Shown piece after piece: positions 7,303 to 14,629 of a stretch of DNA of 16,454 nucleotides. The notes beneath the pieces are model-generated. The model searched no databases. It was not told the DNA's origin and saw only the letters and a program-made list of their open reading frames with translations. The position numbers and the translations under genes were made by a program. The stretch is taken from positions 1 to 16,454 of the forward strand of contig JANJSW010000320.1 of assembly GCA_024711415.1 (NCBI GenBank), written 5' to 3'. How positions within the stretch are numbered: the stretch's first letter is position 1; each line of letters opens with the position of its first letter. Source of the DNA: Thermomonas sp. Lineage in GTDB: Bacteria; Pseudomonadota; Gammaproteobacteria; Xanthomonadales; Xanthomonadaceae.

Positions 7303-8652
7303 TCAGTCGTTGTACTCGACTTCCCCGTACAGGTCGTGCTCGTCGCTGCCCATGATCCGCACGTCGACGAATTCGCCCGGTTGCAGGCCAGCCTCGCGAC
7401 CGTCCTGGACCTGCACCAGGCCGTCGATCTCCGGCGCATCGGCCATCGAACGCGCGATGGCGAGCTCGCCGTCGATCGCATCCACCAGGCAGCGCTGCAC
7501 GCTGCCGACCTTTGCCGCCAGCCGCGCTTCGGAAATCGCCGCCTGCCGCTCCATGAAGCGGGCCAGCCGCTCCTGCTTCACGTCCTCCGGCACCGGGTCC
7601 GGCAGCTCGTTGGCCTTGGCGCCGGTGACCGGCGAATAGGCGAACGCGCCGACGCGGTCCAGCTGGGCCTCGTCGAGGAAGTCCAGCAGCTCCTCGAACT
7701 CGGCGTCGGTCTCGCCGGGGAAGCCGACGATGAAGGTGCTGCGCAGGGTGAGGTCCGGGCAGATCGAGCGCCAGCGCTGGATCCGCTCCAGCGTCTTGTC
7801 CACCGCGCCGGGCCGCTTCATCAGCCGGAGGATGCGCGGACTGGCGTGCTGGAACGGGATGTCGAGGTACGGCAGCACCTTGCCGTCGGCCATCAGCGGG
7901 ATCACGTCGTCGACGTGCGGGTACGGATACACGTAGTGCAGGCGCGTCCACACGCCCAGCGTGGACAGGCCTTCGCACAGCGCCTTCATCCGCGTCTCGT
8001 AGACGTTGTTGCCCCACAGCCGCGGCGCGTACTTCAGGTCGACGCCGTAGGCGCTGGTGTCCTGCGACACCACCAGCAGCTCCTTGACCCCGCCGCGCAC
8101 CAGCTTCTCGGCCTCGCGCAGCACCTCGTCGACCGGCCGCGAGACCAGGTCGCCGCGCATGGACGGGATGATGCAGAAGCTGCAGCGGTGGTTGCAGCCT
8201 TCGGAAATCTTCAGGTACGCGTAGTGCTTGGGCGTGAGCTTGAGGCCGTAGTCCGGCAGCAGGTCCACGAAGGGGTTGTGCGTCGGCGGCACCGCCGCGT
8301 GCACCGCGTCCATCACGCTGGCGTAGTCCTGCGGGCCGCTGATCGACAGCACGCCCGGATGCGCCTGCCGGATCACGTCGGCGCGCTTGCCCAGGCAGCC
8401 GGTGACGATGACCTTGCCGTTCTCGGCCATCGCCTCGCCGATCGCGTCCAGCGATTCGGCCACCGCGGAATCGATGAAACCGCAGGTGTTGACCACCACC
8501 ACGTCGGCATCGTCGTAGGTCTGCACCAGGTCATAGCCCTCCCCCCGCAGCTGGGTGAGGATGCGTTCGGAGTCCACCAAGGCCTTGGGGCCGCCGAGGC
8601 TGACAAAGCCGACTTTGGGATTGGCGGAGGCGGGGGTCTGGGACATGGACAT
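7303..8652 (-). CDS. rimO: Ribosomal protein S12 methylthiotransferase RimO with an altered N-terminal cluster motif
   Basis: RimO is a radical-SAM enzyme that methylthiolates a conserved aspartate of ribosomal protein S12 in the cytoplasm. The 449-residue protein has the normal architecture: an N-terminal UPF0004 domain; the radical-SAM cluster motif CNHRCSFC (C153, C157, C160) in [46 protein letters not shown]; and a C-terminal TRAM domain from about residue 375. The oddity is residue 21. The usual SLGCPK reads SLGGPK (codon GGC at 8592-8590), so the first of the three cysteines that hold the second Fe-S cluster is missing, while C57 (NTCGF) and C86 (TGCLG) remain. The rest is intact and well conserved. 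Start may be the ATG at 8652 or that at 8646; neither has a strong ribosome site. A TATACT at 8697-8692 is a possible -10 box. Confidence 0.96.
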   Translation of the reverse strand: MSMSQTPASANPKVGFVSLGGPKALVDSERILTQLRGEGYDLVQTYDDADVVVVNTCGFIDSAVAESLDAIGEAMAENGKVIVTGCLGKRADVIRQAHPGVLSISGPQDYASVMDAVHAAVPPTHNPFVDLLPDYGLKLTPKHYAYLKISEGCNHRCSFCIIPSMRGDLVSRPVDEVLREAEKLVRGGVKELLVVSQDTSAYGVDLKYAPRLWGNNVYETRMKALCEGLSTLGVWTRLHYVYPYPHVDDVIPLMADGKVLPYLDIPFQHASPRILRLMKRPGAVDKTLERIQRWRSICPDLTLRSTFIVGFPGETDAEFEELLDFLDEAQLDRVGAFAYSPVTGAKANELPDPVPEDVKQERLARFMERQAAISEARLAAKVGSVQRCLVDAIDGELAIARSMADAPEIDGLVQVQDGREAGLQPGEFVDVRIMGSDEHDLYGEVEYND

Positions 8653-8691
8653 CGTGGACGCTGGCCGGCGGGGGTCCGCCGCGGGCCGCGT

Positions 8692-8697
8692 AGTATA
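8692..8697 (-). promoter_or_regulatory. Possible -10 box (TATACT) for rimO
   Basis: TATACT on the minus strand matches the sigma-70 -10 consensus at five of six positions and lies 39 nt before the rimO start, in an otherwise extremely GC-rich 110-bp divergent spacer. No good -35 is seen at 17 bp spacing. On the plus strand TACTAT at 8732-8737 is a weaker candidate for the hydrolase gene. Confidence 0.35.
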
Positions 8698-8762
8698 CCG
8701 GCGGGGGGCTGGCGGCCCGCCCCCACAGGCGTACTATCGCGGCGACGGACGGAGCCAAGCCC

Positions 8763-9431
8763 ATGAGCGAGTGGATGTCCCTGGAAACCCCGAGCGGCCG
8801 CATCCGCGCCTGGCTCGCGACACCGCACGTGCCGCCGCGCGGCGCGCTGGTGGTGGTGCAGGAAATCTTCGGCGTGAACGCCCATATCCGCGCGGTCTGC
8901 ACGACCTTCGCCGAGCATGGCTACGTGGCCATGGCGCCGGCGCTCTTCGACCACTTCGAGCACGACGTGCAGCTGCGCTACGACCCCGAGGGTGTGGCGC
9001 GCGGGCGCGAGCTGGTGGAGGAGCTGGGCTTCGAGCGCGCGCTGGAAGACGTGAAGGCGGCCGCCGCCCAGCTGCAGGAATACGGCAAGGTCGGCGTGGT
9101 CGGCTACTGCTGGGGCGGCACCGTGGCCTACCTGGCCAACACCCGCCTGTCGATGCCGGCGGTCAGCTATTACGGCGCGCGCACCGTGCCGTTCCTGGAC
9201 GAACAGCTGGATGCGCCGATGATGTTCCACTTCGGCGAGCACGACCCCAGCATTCCGCAGGCCGACGTCGAGCTGCACCGCCAGCGCCATCCCGAGGCCG
9301 ACATCCACGTCTATCCCGCCGGCCACGGCTTCAACTGCGACCAGCGCGACGACTTCCACCGCGCCAGCGCGGAACTGGCGCTGGAGCGCACGCTGGGCCT
9401 GTTCCGCCGCGCGCTGCGCCCCGCCTACTGA
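8763..9431 (+). CDS. Dienelactone hydrolase family protein (alpha/beta hydrolase)
   Basis: This 222-residue cytoplasmic alpha/beta hydrolase has the features of the dienelactone hydrolase family, which opens lactone or ester bonds using a cysteine nucleophile. The catalytic triad can be placed as C116 (in GVVGYCWGG), D161 (FGEHDPS) and H188 (PAGHGFN). The conserved glutamate E34 in VVVQEIFGVN, which gates the nucleophile in dienelactone hydrolase, is also present. Length is normal. GGAG stands 8 nt before the ATG. No catechol-degradation genes are nearby, so a role in chloroaromatic breakdown is not supported; many such proteins are general esterases. The HIT protein gene begins 12 nt downstream, which indicates an operon. 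It diverges from rimO across 110 bp. Confidence 0.93.
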   Translation: MSEWMSLETPSGRIRAWLATPHVPPRGALVVVQEIFGVNAHIRAVCTTFAEHGYVAMAPALFDHFEHDVQLRYDPEGVARGRELVEELGFERALEDVKAAAAQLQEYGKVGVVGYCWGGTVAYLANTRLSMPAVSYYGARTVPFLDEQLDAPMMFHFGEHDPSIPQADVELHRQRHPEADIHVYPAGHGFNCDQRDDFHRASAELALERTLGLFRRALRPAY

Positions 9432-9443
9432 GCCGAGGACGCC

Positions 9444-9872
9444 ATGAGCCCTTCCCAGCCCCCGTCGCGCTACGAACTGCACCCGCAGCTGGCCGACGAT
9501 ACCGCCCCGGTCTGCGACCTGTCGGTCTGCGAAGTGCGGCTGATGGACGATGCCAACCACCCGTGGCTGGTGCTGGTGCCGAAGCTGCCTGGTGCGGTCG
9601 AGATCATCGACCTGACCCCGGCGCAGCGCACCCAGCTCAGCGCCGACATCGACGCCGCGGCGCGCGCACTGAAGACGCTGTTCAAGCCGCACAAGCTCAA
9701 CGTGGCCGCGCTGGGCAACCAGGTGCCGCAGCTGCACGTCCACGTCATCGCCCGCTACACCGACGACATCGCCTGGCCGCGCCCGGTCTGGGGCGCAGCC
9801 AACGCGCGGCCGTACGCGCCGGAACAACTCATCGAGCGGGTCAGCGCGCTGCGCGCGGCGCTGGCGCGGTAG
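9444..9872 (+). CDS. HIT family protein (histidine triad nucleotide hydrolase/transferase)
   Basis: This 142-residue cytoplasmic protein carries the C-terminal HIT signature as QLHVHVIAR: Q96, H98 and H100. The middle histidine of the triad, the nucleophile in HIT enzymes, corresponds to H98; the first triad position is Gln rather than His. LGNQVPQLHVH is the usual appearance of a proteobacterial subgroup. Substrates of this subgroup are not settled, so only nucleotide binding or hydrolysis is proposed. GAGG lies 5 nt before the ATG, and the gene starts 12 nt after the hydrolase stop codon, so the two are probably cotranscribed. Its stop codon lies only 6 bp from the end of the convergent dcd gene, with no terminator between them. 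Confidence 0.92.
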   Translation: MSPSQPPSRYELHPQLADDTAPVCDLSVCEVRLMDDANHPWLVLVPKLPGAVEIIDLTPAQRTQLSADIDAAARALKTLFKPHKLNVAALGNQVPQLHVHVIARYTDDIAWPRPVWGAANARPYAPEQLIERVSALRAALAR

Positions 9873-9878
9873 GCGCGC

Positions 9879-10454
<576 letters not shown>

Positions 10455-10568
10455 GCGGTTCGGTCCCGGTGCGGAACCCGCGAGTTTAAGCCAAGCAGGG
10501 GGATTGCTGCCGTCCTGCATGCCGCCCAGCGTTCGCAGGCCCGCGGCGAGGCAACTCGATAGCCCCGC

Positions 10569-11414
10569 CTAGCCCAGCAGCGAGGCCATGATCCCGGTGC
10601 GCACCTTCGGCCGCTTGTCCAACTCGGCCAGCAGCGCCCGCGCGGCCGCACGATAGGCATGCGCCGCCGGGGAATCCGGCTGCGCGGCGACGATCGGGGT
10701 ACCGGCATCGCCATGCTCGCGGATGCCGGTCTCCAGCGGCAGCGCGCCCAGCTGCACCACCCCGTACTGCTCGGCCATCTTCCTGCCGCCGCCCTCGCCG
10801 AAGATGCGCTCGGCATGGCCGCAGTTGCCGCACACGTGCACCGCCATGTTCTCGATCAGGCCGAGCACCGGGATGTTCACTTTCTCGAACATCTTCAACG
10901 CCTTGCGCGCGTCCAGCGTGGCGATGTCCTGCGGCGTGGTGACGATGACCGCACCGGCCACCGGGATCTTTTGCGCCATGGTCAGCTGGATGTCGCCGGT
11001 GCCCGGCGGCAGGTCCACCACCAGCACGTCGAGATCGCCCCATCGCGTGTCGTTCAGCAGCTGCGAGAGCGCCTGGGTGGCCATCGGCCCGCGCCAGATC
11101 ATCGGCGTGTCCTGGTCCACCAGCAGCCCGATCGACATCGCCTCCACCCCGTGCGCCTGCATCGGCGTGATGGTCTTGCCGTCCGGACTGTCGGGACGGC
11201 CGGACAGACCCAGCATCATCGGCACGCTGGGGCCATACACGTCGGCGTCGAGGATGCCGACCCTCAAGCCTTCCGCGGCCAGCGCCAGCGCCAGGTTCAC
11301 CGCCGTTGTGGACTTGCCCACCCCGCCCTTGCCGGAGCCGACGGCGATGATGTTGCGGACGTTGGCAAGCGGCTTGAGCTCGCCTTGGACGGCGTGGGAA
11401 GGCAGGCGGGACAT
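10569..11414 (-). CDS. apbC: Mrp/ApbC-type iron-sulfur cluster carrier ATPase
   Basis: This 281-residue P-loop ATPase of the Mrp/NBP35 family holds a 4Fe-4S cluster at a dimer interface and passes it to apo-proteins. Motifs seen are the deviant Walker A GSGKGGVGKST (residues 26-36), DADVYGPSVP, the VVDLPPGTGD switch region, TTPQDIATLDARKAL, ENMAVHVCGNCGH with the cluster-ligating pair C195 and C198, and PLETGIREHGD near the end. It lacks the N-terminal MIP18/DUF59 domain of longer Mrp proteins, which is common in shorter homologues, so there is no reason to call it truncated. No strong ribosome site precedes the ATG. It is followed by dcd and diverges from the TonB-dependent receptor across 286 bp. 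Confidence 0.95.
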   Translation of the reverse strand: MSRLPSHAVQGELKPLANVRNIIAVGSGKGGVGKSTTAVNLALALAAEGLRVGILDADVYGPSVPMMLGLSGRPDSPDGKTITPMQAHGVEAMSIGLLVDQDTPMIWRGPMATQALSQLLNDTRWGDLDVLVVDLPPGTGDIQLTMAQKIPVAGAVIVTTPQDIATLDARKALKMFEKVNIPVLGLIENMAVHVCGNCGHAERIFGEGGGRKMAEQYGVVQLGALPLETGIREHGDAGTPIVAAQPDSPAAHAYRAAARALLAELDKRPKVRTGIMASLLG

Positions 11415-11566
11415 GGCGGGCTGACGCTTGGGGAATGCGTCGATTCTAGCGAAGCCCCACCTGCACGCCCTTGATTCGCATCAGCGAGCGATGCAGCGGA
11501 GACGGTTTCGCGGAACCTTTCCACCGCGCGCGATAGCCACAACGGACAAGGCGCAGTCAATACCAG

Positions 11567-11576
11567 ACGGTACCGT
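11567..11576. repeat. Perfect 10-bp palindrome ACGGTACCGT
   Basis: Fully self-complementary decamer in the divergent apbC/receptor spacer, 125 bp before the receptor start. It could be an operator, but a 10-bp palindrome alone is weak evidence. Confidence 0.3.
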
Positions 11577-11615
11577 ACGTTCAGGGGGCGGATGTTAACC
11601 GGCTGTTACGGTTCG

Positions 11616-11640
11616 GCGTCTCCGGGATGACCGGAGATGC
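11616..11640 (+). repeat. Hairpin 1 in the receptor leader
   Basis: GCGTCTCCGG (11616-11625) and CCGGAGATGC (11631-11640) form a 10-bp stem, with one G-T pair, around the loop GATGA. Its 3' arm shares GATGC with hairpin 2, so both cannot form at once. It has no T run, so it is not a terminator. Confidence 0.6.
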
Positions 11641-11652
11641 AGTCCCTGCATC
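11636..11652 (+). repeat. Hairpin 2 in the receptor leader, mutually exclusive with hairpin 1
   Basis: GATGCAG (11636-11642) and CTGCATC (11646-11652) are exact inverted copies around TCC, giving a 7-bp stem with a 3-nt loop. The left arm overlaps the right arm of hairpin 1 by five bases. Confidence 0.55.
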
Positions 11653-11670
11653 CGTCCTACGCAAGTCAAA

Positions 11671-11688
11671 GATCAAAGAAGATCAAAG
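11671..11688 (+). repeat. Two direct repeats of GATCAAAG at 10-bp spacing
   Basis: GATCAAAG occurs at 11671-11678 and 11681-11688, and a degenerate third unit (AGTCAAA, 11664-11670) precedes them, so the unit repeats every 10 bp. The second copy overlaps the probable ribosome-binding site AAGGA of the receptor gene. Confidence 0.5.
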
Positions 11689-11692
11689 GAAG

Positions 11693-11700
11693 CCCCCCCC
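11693..11700 (+). repeat. C8 homopolymer between ribosome site and start codon
   Basis: Eight consecutive C residues fill most of the gap between AAGGA (11686-11690) and the ATG at 11701. Length changes in the tract would alter the spacing that sets translation efficiency. Confidence 0.6.
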
Positions 11701-14502
11701 ATGGTTGTTCGTCAACGACACGTCCTTCGCCGCCCGCTGACGCTGGCGCTTGCCGCAGCGCTGGCCCTGCCCGCCGTCGCCGCCGCCCAGCAGAGCGACG
11801 AGAAGGCCAAGGATCTGGACAAGGTGGTCGTCACCGGTTCGCTGATCCCGCAGACCCAGGTCGAGACCTTCGTCCCGGTCACCATCATTTCCGCCGAGGA
11901 CATCCAGGCCCGCGGCTTCAACAACGTCGCCGAAGTGCTGCAGAAGAGCAGCTTCGCCACCGGCGGCGTGCAGAACAACCAGAGCTCCGCCTCGTTCACC
12001 CAAGGCGCCGAGACGCTCAGCCTGTTCGGCCTGTCCGCCAGCTACGTGAAGTACCTGATCGACGGCCGCCCGATGGCCAACTACCCGGCGCTGTACAACG
12101 GCTCCGACGTGTTCAACAACATCAGCGGCATCCCGGTGGAGCTGGTCGAGCGCATCGAGATCCTGCCCGGTGGCCAGTCCTCGCTGTACGGCTCCGACGC
12201 CATCGCAGGCGTGGTCAACATCATCCTCAAGAAGAACGTGGACGGCAGCGTCCTCAGCGCGCGCATCGGCGCCTTCGACCAAGGCGGCGGCAAGAGTGGC
12301 CGCCTGAGCTTCGCCACCAGCGTCAGCAATGCCGACGGTCGCTGGAACACCCTGCTGGGCGTGCAGGCCGAGAAGGCCGACCCGGTGTGGGCCCACCAGC
12401 GTGGCCTGACCTCGCAGTTCAACCAGAATGCCTACAACGGCGCGCCGGCCGTGGCCAGCCGCGACTGGATGATCTTCGACGAGCTGAACGGCGGCTACGT
12501 GTTCCTCGATCCGGCCAACTGCGGCAACGTCACCGGCGGCTTCGACGGCACCGTGGGCAAGCGCACCCGCGTCGGTTCCGGCGACTACTGCGGCTCGTTC
12601 CAGACCCCGGGCTACCGCACCCTGAAGAACGAGAAGGAAGGCGCGCAGGTCTATGCGCACTCCACCTTCGAGCTGACCGACCTGGCGCAGGCCTATGCCG
12701 ACGTGCTGGTGAGCCACGAGCGGGTCAAGTACAACATCGGCTCCGGCTACCAGTGGTGGGGCACCAACGTGAAGTGGGGCGCGTTCTACGACCCCAGCCT
12801 CGACACCCTGGTGAACCTGCAGCGCGCCTTCACCCCGGAGGACATGGGCGGCTGGGAAAACGGCATGAGCGAGAACCGCAGCACGTCCTATGCGGTCACC
12901 GTCGGCGTGAACGGCACCCTCGGCGAGGATTCGAACTGGGACTATGACGTCGGCCTGACCCGCACCCAGTACAAGCTGACCGAAACCGACCTCAACCGCC
13001 TGTCGTCGATCGACGACTACTTCCAGCAGAAGGTGCTGGGCGAACAGCAGGGCTGGGATCCGATCTTCGACGCCTACCCGGTGTTCACCCCCGACTACGC
13101 GGCCTTCTACAAGCTGATGTCGCCCGCCGACTTCTACAGCTTCATGGCGACGACCAAGTCGCACAGCCGCACCTACGACAACATGCTGCGCGCGCAGTTC
13201 ACCAACGGCGCGCTGTTCTCGCTGCCGGGCGGCGACGCCGGTGCGGCTATCGCCGTGGAAGCCGGCACCCAGGGCTGGGCCTATACCCCCGACGCCCTGC
13301 TGCTCAACGGCGACATCTGGGGCACCAAGGCAGTCAGCGGCAAGGGCCAGCGCTCGCGCCACGCGGTGACCGGCGAACTGCGCCTGCCGGTGTGGGAGCA
13401 GCTGACCGTGTCGGCTTCAGCCCGCTACGACGGCTTCCGCGCCGCCGGCCGCACCGTCGACAAGCCGACCTACAGCATTGGCCTGGAGTACCGTCCGTTC
13501 GAATCGCTGCTGCTGCGCGGCAAGTACGGCACCGCCTTCAAGGCGCCGACCCTCGCCGACCAGTTCCAGGGCGTCAGCGGCTTCTACGGTTACAGCGTGG
13601 ACTACTACAACTGCGCCCTGCTGGGCTTCGACGCCGGTGAAGTGGCCGACTGCCCGCAGCAGTACGCCGACCTGCAGTACGAAGGCGAGCAGTCCGGCAA
13701 CCCGGACCTGAAGCCGATCAACGCCACCGTGTGGAGCTACGGCGTGGTGTGGGCGCCGACCGCGAAGTTCTCGCTGAGCGCCGACTACCACCACTGGGAC
13801 ATCCGCAACGAGGTCGCGCTGCAGAACGTCGACCAGCTGATGCGGGATGAGGCCAACTGCCGCCTGGGCACGCTGGACATCAACTCCGGCACCTGCCAGG
13901 CCGCGCTGGCCCAGGTCACCCGTGCCGCCAACGGCGACGTGCAGAAGATCTTCCTGAGCAAGGTCAACGTGGCGCAGGAAATCCTGGATGCGGTGACCGT
14001 GGATGCCAACTACCGCCAGGATCTGGGCGCCTGGGGCGCGCTGACCCTGGCCGGTTCGTGGACCCGCAACCTCAAGCACGAGATCCAGACCTACCCGACC
14101 GACCCGGTGGTGGACGCGCTGGCCGACCCGTACTGGAGCACGGACGCCAAGTACAAGGCGAACGCGTCGGCCAGCTGGAACAAGGACCGCTGGACGACCA
14201 CCGTCTACGCCAACTACCTCGGCCCGACCCCGAACTACCGCGCCACGCTGGACCCGGCCGGTTACGCGTTCGCCGGTGCCGGCCGCCTGGGTTCGTACAC
14301 CACGGTCAACGCCAGCGTGAACTTCGACGCCACCGACGCGCTGAAGCTCTCGTTCCTGGTCAACAACCTGGGCAACCGCATCCCCGACATGGACGTTCGC
14401 TCCTATTCGGGCACCAGCGGCGAGCCCTACAACAGCGCCAACTTCGACATCCTGGGCCGCGCCTACTACCTCGAGGCCCGCTGGAGCTTCGGCAAGAAGT
14501 AA
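11701..14502 (+). CDS. TonB-dependent outer-membrane receptor
   Basis: This 933-residue receptor should import an unknown ligand across the outer membrane using TonB energy. A signal peptide runs to about residue 29 (ALALPAVAAA, cleaved before QQ). A TonB-box-like segment DKVVVTG follows at 40-46, then a plug domain to about residue 178 (VPVTIISAEDIQARGFNNVA, YLIDGRPM, VERIEILPGGQSSLYGSDAIAGVVNIILKK) and a beta-barrel for the rest, with PFESLLLRGKYGTAFKAPTLADQF and SGNPDLKP as typical barrel motifs. It ends YYLEARWSFGKK, so two lysines follow the usual terminal aromatic strand. The six cysteines I find form three close pairs (C274/C297, C638/C651, C720/C732), probably disulfides in surface loops. 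It reads like the Xanthomonadaceae receptors of the Oar/peptide or carbohydrate type, but the ligand cannot be told. A strong terminator follows, and an exported S9 peptidase lies next. Confidence 0.96.
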   Translation: MVVRQRHVLRRPLTLALAAALALPAVAAAQQSDEKAKDLDKVVVTGSLIPQTQVETFVPVTIISAEDIQARGFNNVAEVLQKSSFATGGVQNNQSSASFTQGAETLSLFGLSASYVKYLIDGRPMANYPALYNGSDVFNNISGIPVELVERIEILPGGQSSLYGSDAIAGVVNIILKKNVDGSVLSARIGAFDQGGGKSGRLSFATSVSNADGRWNTLLGVQAEKADPVWAHQRGLTSQFNQNAYNGAPAVASRDWMIFDELNGGYVFLDPANCGNVTGGFDGTVGKRTRVGSGDYCGSFQTPGYRTLKNEKEGAQVYAHSTFELTDLAQAYADVLVSHERVKYNIGSGYQWWGTNVKWGAFYDPSLDTLVNLQRAFTPEDMGGWENGMSENRSTSYAVTVGVNGTLGEDSNWDYDVGLTRTQYKLTETDLNRLSSIDDYFQQKVLGEQQGWDPIFDAYPVFTPDYAAFYKLMSPADFYSFMATTKSHSRTYDNMLRAQFTNGALFSLPGGDAGAAIAVEAGTQGWAYTPDALLLNGDIWGTKAVSGKGQRSRHAVTGELRLPVWEQLTVSASARYDGFRAAGRTVDKPTYSIGLEYRPFESLLLRGKYGTAFKAPTLADQFQGVSGFYGYSVDYYNCALLGFDAGEVADCPQQYADLQYEGEQSGNPDLKPINATVWSYGVVWAPTAKFSLSADYHHWDIRNEVALQNVDQLMRDEANCRLGTLDINSGTCQAALAQVTRAANGDVQKIFLSKVNVAQEILDAVTVDANYRQDLGAWGALTLAGSWTRNLKHEIQTYPTDPVVDALADPYWSTDAKYKANASASWNKDRWTTTVYANYLGPTPNYRATLDPAGYAFAGAGRLGSYTTVNASVNFDATDALKLSFLVNNLGNRIPDMDVRSYSGTSGEPYNSANFDILGRAYYLEARWSFGKK

Positions 14503-14527
14503 GCAACGCTCAGCGCAACACCCGAAG

Positions 14528-14554
14528 ACCCCGCCGCAAGGCGGGGTTTTTTTT
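14528..14554 (+). terminator. Rho-independent terminator of the TonB-dependent receptor gene
   Basis: CCCCGCC (14529-14535), loop GCAA and GGCGGGG (14540-14546) make a perfect stem, followed by eight T residues (14547-14554). It begins 26 nt after the receptor stop codon, so the S9 peptidase gene should have its own promoter between 14555 and 14629. Confidence 0.95.
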
Positions 14555-14629
14555 GATGCATCCCCGCGACTGGACGTGCCAACCGCACGCGTGTAAATGT
14601 TCGCCAGTTCTCCAGGGGCCAACACATAC

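Larger units (their letters stand above)
11415..11700 (+). promoter_or_regulatory. Divergent intergenic region and leader of the TonB-dependent receptor gene
   Basis: This 286-bp region must hold the promoters of apbC (minus) and the receptor (plus). I cannot place a convincing -35/-10 pair. It holds several symmetric elements: the perfect palindrome ACGGTACCGT (11567-11576), AACCG-N7-CGGTT (11597-11613), two overlapping hairpins (11616-11652), two GATCAAAG direct repeats (11671-11688) and a run of eight C residues abutting the start codon. AAGGA at 11686-11690 is the probable ribosome site, 10 nt before the ATG. The density of structure just before the start suggests control at the RNA level, but no known riboswitch or regulator motif is recognised. 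Confidence 0.5.

Noticed and set aside
8704..8724. GGGGGC/GCCCCC inverted repeat between rimO and the hydrolase
   Set aside because: It lies in a spacer that is almost entirely G and C, where such a match is expected by chance, and it is upstream of the probable rimO transcription start.
9729..9743. Gln instead of the first His in the HIT motif as a sign of inactivation
   Set aside because: The nucleophile position (H98) and the following H100 remain, and QLHVHV is, as I recall it, the normal form in this bacterial subgroup.
11637..12947. A 436-codon frame overlapping the start of the receptor
   Set aside because: It is a shifted frame of the receptor with an Arg/Pro/Gly-rich translation. 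The receptor frame has signal peptide, plug and barrel motifs.
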